DNA from: Rugosimonospora sp036494675
GTDB taxonomy: Bacteria; Actinomycetota; Actinomycetes; Mycobacteriales; Micromonosporaceae
Assembly (NCBI GenBank): GCA_036494675.1
Contig: DASXOA010000165.1
Span: 1 to 42,904 of the forward strand
Reading direction: 5' to 3'
Length of the DNA stretch: 42,904 bases
A model generated the notes under the pieces. That model saw nothing but the letters and a program-made list of their open reading frames with translations, made no database searches and was not told the origin of the DNA. This document shows positions 37,929-42,904 of the stretch, piece after piece (the stretch's first letter is position 1; each line of letters opens with the position of its first letter). The position numbers were made by a program, and so were the translations under genes.

Positions 37929-40253
37929 CTACTGGCCGACGGCGATCGGGTTGCTGGCCGAGGTCAGCGAGAACAGGTTCTCCTCCTCCTCGGCGAAGTG
38001 CAGGCGCAGGATCGCGTCGAGCCCGTAGAGCGTGGCCAGCAGGTCGGGTACCTGGTCGGCCTCCAGCCGGGAGTCGGACGTCAGGCACAGATGCCCGTCC
38101 ACCCGGTCCACCAGCCGCCGGATCTCGGTGTGCGCGCGGCTCATCGTGGCGGTCGTGTCCGGACCGACGGGACCGGCCAACTCCGGATACAGCCGGCGCT
38201 CCTCGGCCTCGTCGTGGCTGATGAGCTGGCGGCTGAGCCGCTTGTACGCGTCGCGCAGCCTGTCCACGCACATCGCCCCGTCGTGCTCCATGGCCACCAG
38301 GTCGGCGGTGCTGCGCAACCGGATCAGGGCATCGCGCAGCCTCTCGTGCTCCACGGTGAACTGGTCGATCAACTCGTCGGTGCTCGTCGGCAACCGGTGC
38401 CGGCGTACACCGCCGATCAGCGCGGACAGCGCACCGGCGATGACCACGACCTCGATGCCCTCCCGGACCAGTGCGCCGGCGACCGGTACCAGCAGCCCGG
38501 TCATCGCGATCGCCATGGCGGCGACCACGAGTAGCATCCCGGCGGCGGCGGTGCCCAGCGCGATCCGCCGGGAGTGCCGGGCGATCTCGACCGCGTCGCC
38601 CAGCTTGTCCAGCCGGTCCACGGTCAGCACCGCGTCCGCCGCCTCGGCCGAAGCGCTCGCCCCGGTGGCGCCCAGCGCGACGCCGACGTGCGCGGCGGAC
38701 AGCGCGGGGCCGTCCTGCACGCCGTCGCCGACCATCACGGTCACGGCGTACTGCGACTCGGCCCGGACCCGCTGGACCTTCTCCTCCTCGCTGCACTGGG
38801 CGATGACGTCGTCGACGCCGACCATCCGGGCCATCTCGGCGGCGATCTGCGGACGGTCGCCGGTGACCATGACCAGCCGGCTCACGCCCGCCTCCCGCAG
38901 CCCGCGCACGTTGCGCCGCGCGTCGGAGCGCACCGGGTCCTGCACGAGCAACGCGCCGGCGGGCTTGTTGTCCAGGCTCACCCACACCACCGCGGCGCCG
39001 TCCAGCTCGGCACGGTTGCGTTCCTGCTGCGCCCACGGGGCCAGCTCGCCGTCCAGCTGCCCGACCCACACCGTGCGGCCGTCGACCCGGCCGCTGATCC
39101 CCCGGCCGTTCTCCTCGTGCACGTCCTCGGGGGCGGCCAGGGACAGGCCGCGCCGGGCCGCCTCCGCCACCACCGCGCTCGCCAGCGGGTGCGAGGAGAA
39201 CTGCTCGACCGAGGCGGCCAGCCGCAGGGTCTCGTCGTCGTCGACGTCCGGCGCGCTGACCATCTCGGTCGCCTTGGGCCGGCCGAGGCTCAGCGTGCCG
39301 CTCTTGTCGACCAGTACCGTGCCGGCCCGGCCCAGCCGCTCCAGGACGGCGCCGTCGCGGACCATGACGCCGCTGCGCGCCGACCGGGACAGCCCGCAGA
39401 CGATGGCGATCGGCGCGGCGAAGATCAGCGGGCCGGGTGTGGCCACCACCAGAACCGCGACGGCGCGGACGAACACGCCCCCGACCGCCCAGGCGAGCCC
39501 GGCCAGCAGGAGCGTGAACGGCACGAACACGATCGCGTACCGGTCGGCCAGCCGAACCATCGGCGCCCGCTGCCCGGTCGCCTGCCGGGCCAGCCGCACG
39601 ATGCTGGCGTAGGTGCTGCGCGCCGCCGTCGTGGTGGCCCGCATGCCGAACGCCTCCCCGGCGTTCACCGCGCCGCTGGCCACCCGCTCCCCCGAACTGC
39701 GCTCGACCGGCTCCCGCTCGCCGGTGATCGCGAACTCGTCCAGCACCGCCGACTCCTCGGCGAAGCCGTCCACCGGCACGACCTCTCCGTGGTACACGAT
39801 GAGGCGGTCGTCGGGACGGATCGCGTCCGAGTCGACCATCTCCTCGCCGCCCTCCCCGGTGTGCCGGCGCGCGGTGCGGGGCACCCGGTTGAGCAGCGCC
39901 TGAAGGTCGCCCGACGCCCAGTGCCGCGCGTACGTCTCCAGCGCGGCCCCGAGTACCAGCAGCAGCGCGACGAGCGCGCCGGCCCCGTACTGGTGGACGC
40001 CGAGAGTACCGGCGAGCGCCAGTACGGCGATCACGTCGACGCCGATCCGCCGCCGCATCAGCGACACGGCCAGCCATGCGATGGCGGGCAGCAGTCCGGC
40101 CGCGGTCGCCACGATCCACGCGATGTCGGCGGAGCCCACGTGGCCGGACAGCCGGAACCCCGCTCCCGCGATGATGGCCGCCGTGATCCCGGTCAGCAGG
40201 GCCCATTCCCACCACAACCCGTGCCAGCGGGCCTCGTCGGTAACCTTGTCCAT
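37929..40253 (-). CDS. P1B-5-like metal P-type ATPase with C-terminal hemerythrin domain
   Basis: 774 residues from ATG at 40253 (GAGGGGG upstream). P-type machinery is complete: TGE at 177-179, phosphorylation Asp316 in VLVDKSGTLSLG (DKSGT for the usual DKTGT), the HP motif in EQFSSHPLASAVV, MVTGDRPQIAAEMA and the hinge MVGDGVQDGPALSAAHVG. About residues 626-765 form a hemerythrin domain: VEHERLRDA, SHDEAEERRLYPEL, RAHTEIRRLV, LHFAEEEENLF, giving the His/Glu ligands of a di-iron O2-binding site. This layout is the P1B-5 group, linked to Ni/Fe export. In that group the sixth helix has TPCP, but here it reads TPGP (residues 272-275), so the metal-ligand Cys is missing. The role is probably O2- or iron-linked metal handling. 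Confidence 0.88.
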   Translation of the reverse strand: MDKVTDEARWHGLWWEWALLTGITAAIIAGAGFRLSGHVGSADIAWIVATAAGLLPAIAWLAVSLMRRRIGVDVIAVLALAGTLGVHQYGAGALVALLLVLGAALETYARHWASGDLQALLNRVPRTARRHTGEGGEEMVDSDAIRPDDRLIVYHGEVVPVDGFAEESAVLDEFAITGEREPVERSSGERVASGAVNAGEAFGMRATTTAARSTYASIVRLARQATGQRAPMVRLADRYAIVFVPFTLLLAGLAWAVGGVFVRAVAVLVVATPGPLIFAAPIAIVCGLSRSARSGVMVRDGAVLERLGRAGTVLVDKSGTLSLGRPKATEMVSAPDVDDDETLRLAASVEQFSSHPLASAVVAEAARRGLSLAAPEDVHEENGRGISGRVDGRTVWVGQLDGELAPWAQQERNRAELDGAAVVWVSLDNKPAGALLVQDPVRSDARRNVRGLREAGVSRLVMVTGDRPQIAAEMARMVGVDDVIAQCSEEEKVQRVRAESQYAVTVMVGDGVQDGPALSAAHVGVALGATGASASAEAADAVLTVDRLDKLGDAVEIARHSRRIALGTAAAGMLLVVAAMAIAMTGLLVPVAGALVREGIEVVVIAGALSALIGGVRRHRLPTSTDELIDQFTVEHERLRDALIRLRSTADLVAMEHDGAMCVDRLRDAYKRLSRQLISHDEAEERRLYPELAGPVGPDTTATMSRAHTEIRRLVDRVDGHLCLTSDSRLEADQVPDLLATLYGLDAILRLHFAEEEENLFSLTSASNPIAVGQ

Positions 40254-40270
40254 CACATCGCCCCCTCGGT

Positions 40271-40381
40271 TCATGCTCAGACTCGTCATGCTCAGGCTCG
40301 CCGGCGGCGCCGCGCCGGGATCGGCGAACCGCCCGGTCCGTTGCGCGGCCCGTTCCGCGGCCCGTTGCGCGGCCCGTTGCG
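40271..40381. repeat. Two short tandem repeats upstream of the P1B-5-like ATPase
   Basis: TCATGCTCAG(A/G)CTCG is repeated in tandem (40271-40285, 40286-40300), and a 12-bp unit GTTGCGCGGCCC is repeated about three and a half times at 40340-40381. They fall in the 290-base gap 40254-40543, which otherwise shows no gene. On the minus strand the second repeat would encode QRAA units in frame with the ATPase, but a coding role is doubtful. Confidence 0.6.
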
Positions 40382-40543
40382 TCGGCTGAGCGGCGTCCGC
40401 CGCCCGGCCGCGCGGCCCGGACTGCCTGTCCTCGCGTTGGATTCGCTTGTCGCTTCGTTCGTGCCGATGGATTCGGGGTCGGCCGGTCCGGCAGGCACGC
40501 CGGTGGTTGCGACCCGGTCCGGATGGCGGCGGCACCACGACGG

Positions 40544-41962
40544 CTACCGGCGCAGGTACTCGGCGAACCAGTCACGGGCCAGATCGGCGACCCGCGGCAG
40601 CGCACCGGGTTCCTCGAAGAGATGGGTGGCGTCCGGCACCACGTCGAGCCGGTTGGGGCCGCGCAGTTGGGCCTGCGCTTCCCGGTTGAGCGCGAGCACC
40701 TCGGTGTCCCGCCCGCCGACGATCAGCAGCGTCGGCGCCTCGACCCCGGTGAGCCTCGCCCCGGCCAGGTCGGGCCGGCCGCCCCGGGAGACCACGGCGG
40801 CGATGCGGGAACCCGGCCGGGCCGCCGCCGACAGTGCCGCCGCCGCACCGGTACTCGCGCCGAACAGCCCGACCACGGCGTCGCCGCCGACCGGTTCGCC
40901 GCGCAGCCACTCGACCGCCTCGCTCAGCCGCCCGGCGAGCAGGTCGATGTCGAACACGTTCGCGCGGTCGGTCTCCTCCCCGGCGGTGAGCAGGTCGAGC
41001 AGGAGGGTGCCGAGGCCCGCGCCGTTCAGCAACTCCGCCACGAACGTGTTGCGCGGACTGTTCCGGCTGCTGCCGCTGCCGTGGGCGAACACCACGACGC
41101 CGCTGGCACCGGCGGGTACGGTCAGGTGTCCGGGCAGCGCGACGGTGCCGGTCGTCACGGTGATCTCCGCGTCGATGGAGGTGCGAGAGTCCGTCACCGA
41201 GCCGGCGCGGGAATCCGTCATCGAACCGGCGCCGGCGTCCTTGCCGGCCGGCTCCAGGAATCGGGAGCCGGAGTCCCCGCCCCGCCGTGCGCCACCGTCC
41301 TGCCGTGCGCCACCGTCCCGCCGCGCACCGCCGTCGTGGCGGCGCAACAGGTCCGCCACCTCGTCGTCGCTGATCTGCGCGAAGTCGTCGTACCAGGCGC
41401 TGATCGAGGAGAGCCGGTCGGACGCGGTCACCCAGACCACCTCGTCGGCCGCCTGGCGCAGCACCGGCAGGACGTCGGTGGAGGCCACCGGTACGGCAAG
41501 TACCACCCGCGCGGCGCCACGGACCCGGGCCACCTGGCAGGCCGCGCGGGCGCTCGACCCGGTGGCCACGCCGTCGTCGACCACCACGGCGGTGCGGCCG
41601 GTGACCGGCAACCCCGGCCGCCCCTCGCGCAGCCGTGCCCGCTGCCGGTCGAGGTCGACCCGTTCGTCGCGCTCCACGTCGGCCAGTTCGCGGGCGCTCG
41701 GCGCGATCCGGCTCATCACGTCGTCGTCCACGACCCGTACGCCTTCCTCGCCGATCGCACCCATCGCCAGTTCGGGCTGACCGGGCGCGCCGAGCTTGCG
41801 TACCACCACGACGTCGAGCGGCGCGGACAGCGCGCCGGCGACCTCGGCCGCGACCGGCACGCCGCCGCGGGAGAGCCCGAGCACCGCCACATCGTGGCCG
41901 CGCAGGTGCTCCAGCCGTCGCGCCAACTGCGCTCCGGCGTCCACCCGGTCGGCGAAAGTCAT
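40544..41962 (-). CDS. Phosphoribosyltransferase - alpha/beta hydrolase fusion (Rv0571c-like)
   Basis: 472 residues from ATG at 41962, with GAGG eight bases upstream; a GTG three codons earlier lies inside that ribosome site. Residues 1-205 are a PRTase type I domain: AVLGLSRGGVPVAAEVAGAL, VVVRKLGAPGQPELAMGAIG and the PRPP loop VVVDDGVATGSSARAA. A Gly/Arg/Asp-rich linker (GGARRDGGARQDGGARRGG) follows. Residues about 265-470 are a dienelactone-hydrolase-like domain: VVVFAHGSGSSRNSPRN, nucleophile Ser in GLFGASTGAAAAL, Asp in IVGGRDTEV, His in PDATHLFEE. The same fusion is known in Mycobacterium tuberculosis Rv0571c, a DosR-regulon protein of unknown function. Upstream of the ATPase on the same strand. 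Confidence 0.85.
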   Translation of the reverse strand: MTFADRVDAGAQLARRLEHLRGHDVAVLGLSRGGVPVAAEVAGALSAPLDVVVVRKLGAPGQPELAMGAIGEEGVRVVDDDVMSRIAPSARELADVERDERVDLDRQRARLREGRPGLPVTGRTAVVVDDGVATGSSARAACQVARVRGAARVVLAVPVASTDVLPVLRQAADEVVWVTASDRLSSISAWYDDFAQISDDEVADLLRRHDGGARRDGGARQDGGARRGGDSGSRFLEPAGKDAGAGSMTDSRAGSVTDSRTSIDAEITVTTGTVALPGHLTVPAGASGVVVFAHGSGSSRNSPRNTFVAELLNGAGLGTLLLDLLTAGEETDRANVFDIDLLAGRLSEAVEWLRGEPVGGDAVVGLFGASTGAAAALSAAARPGSRIAAVVSRGGRPDLAGARLTGVEAPTLLIVGGRDTEVLALNREAQAQLRGPNRLDVVPDATHLFEEPGALPRVADLARDWFAEYLRR

Positions 41963-42010
41963 CGCCGTCACCTCGTTTCACGGCTGTGCGGCCCGCGCGG
42001 CGCTCGCCCG

Positions 42011-42361
42011 TCAGGGATTCTTGGCGCAGCCGAGCACGATCTTCGAACCGTGCTGCCGGAACTGCCCGGCGGGCGGCGTCTGGGTCTGGACGGTCCAGTG
42101 CTCGGGAATGAGGACCACGATGTGTCCGTCGACGGTGTTCAGATCGATGTTGGTGAAACCGAGCCTTCTCAACGTGTCCAGTGCGGTGGAGGCGTTCTGC
42201 CCCACCACATCGGGGATGGCGGTGCGGATCGGGGTCGGGGACGCGGACGGCGGCGGAGGCGGGTCGCGTTGTTCTCCCGGTCCGACGCAGCCCGCGGCGC
42301 CGGCCACGACCAGAGCGGCCGAGGCGACGAGAACGGACAGTCGCCGCACGAGTCGCGGCAT
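42011..42361 (-). CDS. PASTA-domain lipoprotein
   Basis: 116 residues. The signal peptide RLSVLVASAALVVAGAAG ends at a lipobox Cys (AGAAGC), then a Pro-rich spacer (PPPPPSASPTP). One PASTA domain fills the rest: IPDVVGQNASTALDTLRRLG, FTNIDLNTV, TPPAGQF, GSKIVL. PASTA modules bind peptidoglycan fragments or beta-lactams, so this is a small cell-wall-associated exported protein. ATG 42361. It precedes the phosphoribosyltransferase fusion on the same strand by about 48 bases and may share its transcript. Confidence 0.85.
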   Translation of the reverse strand: MPRLVRRLSVLVASAALVVAGAAGCVGPGEQRDPPPPPSASPTPIRTAIPDVVGQNASTALDTLRRLGFTNIDLNTVDGHIVVLIPEHWTVQTQTPPAGQFRQHGSKIVLGCAKNP

Positions 42362-42758
42362 GGTGCTTCAACCTTCTGTGTTCCGCGCCGGCCGGTCGCC
42401 AGCGCGGGCAACGACCTCATGATGGCAGGCCGGGCGCCGCCCGCGGTCCGGATCCGGCCGGGAAACCCCCTTATGGCGGGCCGGTTGTGGGGCCGGTGCG
42501 GCGGCGACCGGCCGCGCATGCGGACACCGGACGCCAGCGCGGGCAACCGGCGACGGCACGGACACCGGACGCCAGCGCGGACAACCGGCAGACGGCACGG
42601 ACAAGGGCGACGGCGCGGACAACGAACGCTACGAGGGACGAGCGACGCCACGAGGGACAAGGCTCGCCAATGTGGGCAGCGAAGCCCGACGCACGCAACG
42701 GACTCCAGCGCGAGCGGGGACAAGGATGCCCAGAAGGGATACCGGGGACCGGGGGTGC
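42362..42758. other. Repeat-bearing non-coding gap
   Basis: 397 bases with no convincing gene. A 38/39-bp tandem duplication beginning CGGACACCGGACGCCAGCGC occupies 42521-42558 and 42559-42597, followed by shorter CGGACAA-type fragments to about 42625. A related GCCAGCGCGGGCAACG appears near 42399. The open frames in this stretch are arginine-rich out-of-frame readings. Promoter of the PASTA gene should lie near 42370-42420 but is not obvious. Confidence 0.6.
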
Positions 42759-42904
42759 TCAACCGCCCAGCGCGCGCACCTCCGCCATGACGGTCTCGCT
42801 CTGGGCCCCGCCGTGGATCGGGTAGTTGGTCGCGCCGAGGTAACCCCACCAGTCCCAGCAGCCGTACGGATTGACGGCGCTCGCGGTCGCCTGCGGGTAC
42901 AGCA
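42759..42904 (-). CDS. Polyhydroxyalkanoate depolymerase (type 2 catalytic domain), C-terminal fragment
   Basis: The right edge cuts this gene; only the last 48 codons are present and they read on the minus strand: LYPQATASAVNPYGCWDWWG, then YLGATNYPIHGGAQSETVMA and EVRALGG before TGA at 42759-42761. The YPQA...NPYGCWDWWGY...GAQ...M..V..LGG ending is that of extracellular short-chain-length PHA depolymerases of the catalytic type 2 group. It is too short to have been found by length alone. It would be a secreted polyester hydrolase; the catalytic Ser and signal are outside the window. Confidence 0.75.
   Translation of the reverse strand, partial: LYPQATASAVNPYGCWDWWGYLGATNYPIHGGAQSETVMAEVRALGG

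Noticed and set aside
40254..40538. Longer N-terminus for the hemerythrin ATPase
   Set aside because: The frame stays open upstream, but it is repeat-derived Arg/Gln/Ala sequence with no metal-binding motif, while ATG 40253 has a proper ribosome site.
40254..42010. DosR-type box upstream of the Rv0571c-like gene or the ATPase
   Set aside because: No GGGAC...GTCCC palindrome is visible before either gene.
1..42904. tRNA, rRNA, CRISPR, riboswitch, transposase or phage genes
   Set aside because: None were recognised on either strand; the repeats seen are short tandem repeats in coding or spacer DNA without CRISPR spacing.

Overview
The window is very GC-rich DNA with strong G/C preference at third codon positions, many GTG/TTG starts, Tat signal peptides, SigE-type and ECF41-type sigma factors, a CelR/CebR-type operator and a GAGCGCAGCGA-type intergenic repeat. 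This points to an actinobacterium, most likely a soil/plant-matter saprophyte of the Micromonosporaceae type. That taxonomic placement is an inference from gene style, not a database match. No rRNA, tRNA, CRISPR array, transposase or prophage gene was seen. Two genes carry single-base frameshifts, which may be assembly errors or real lesions.

Left part (1-5.1 kb): the tail of a GntR/YtrA-like regulator (frameshifted); a DUF1906 glycoside-hydrolase-like protein fused to a seven-bladed lectin-type propeller; a SigE-family sigma factor overlapping a membrane-anchored BNR-propeller protein; and a quinone oxidoreductase. The last faces an IclR regulator across a strong bidirectional terminator hairpin.

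Aromatic-acid block (5.1-14.75 kb): a PcaR/PobR-like IclR regulator is divergent from a compact operon of benzaldehyde-type dehydrogenase, a complete Liv-type ABC importer (SBP, LivG, LivF, LivH, LivM), 4-hydroxybenzoate 3-monooxygenase (PobA), a MaoC hydratase and a small unknown protein. The divergent gap holds GTTCG-N5-CGNAC sites like PcaR/PcaU operators and a good promoter. The block reads as uptake of an aromatic compound and conversion of hydroxybenzaldehyde to hydroxybenzoate to protocatechuate; no ring-cleavage genes are present.

Middle (14.75-19.8 kb): a secreted GH12-CBM2 endoglucanase under a textbook cellulose operator, a sterol-desaturase-family hydroxylase, an LLM flavin oxidoreductase and a Tat-exported flavin amine oxidase (frameshifted).

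Signalling/antiport operon (19.8-24.8 kb, minus): a receiver/glutaredoxin-like/TrxR-like fusion flavoprotein without the usual redox cysteines, a histidine kinase with a cyclic-nucleotide-binding domain, an NhaP-type Na+/H+ antiporter and a stand-alone UBP zinc finger. The last three are translationally overlapped. This is the best candidate here for an undescribed system: a two-component pair whose output domain is a flavoprotein, tied to cation/proton antiport.

24.9-37.8 kb: a 3-hydroxybutyrate dehydrogenase and a GAF-PucR regulator (plus); then a minus-strand run of a second complete Liv-type ABC importer followed by a VOC protein, a methyltransferase and an ECF41 sigma factor; then an alpha/beta hydrolase and a secreted PHB-depolymerase-family esterase. 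A second polyhydroxyalkanoate depolymerase C-terminus lies at the right edge, so extracellular polyester breakdown plus 3-hydroxybutyrate oxidation is a theme.

37.9-42.9 kb (minus): a P1B-5-like metal ATPase with a C-terminal hemerythrin domain in which the TPCP membrane motif reads TPGP, a phosphoribosyltransferase-hydrolase fusion resembling mycobacterial Rv0571c, a PASTA lipoprotein, a repeat-rich gap and the edge depolymerase.
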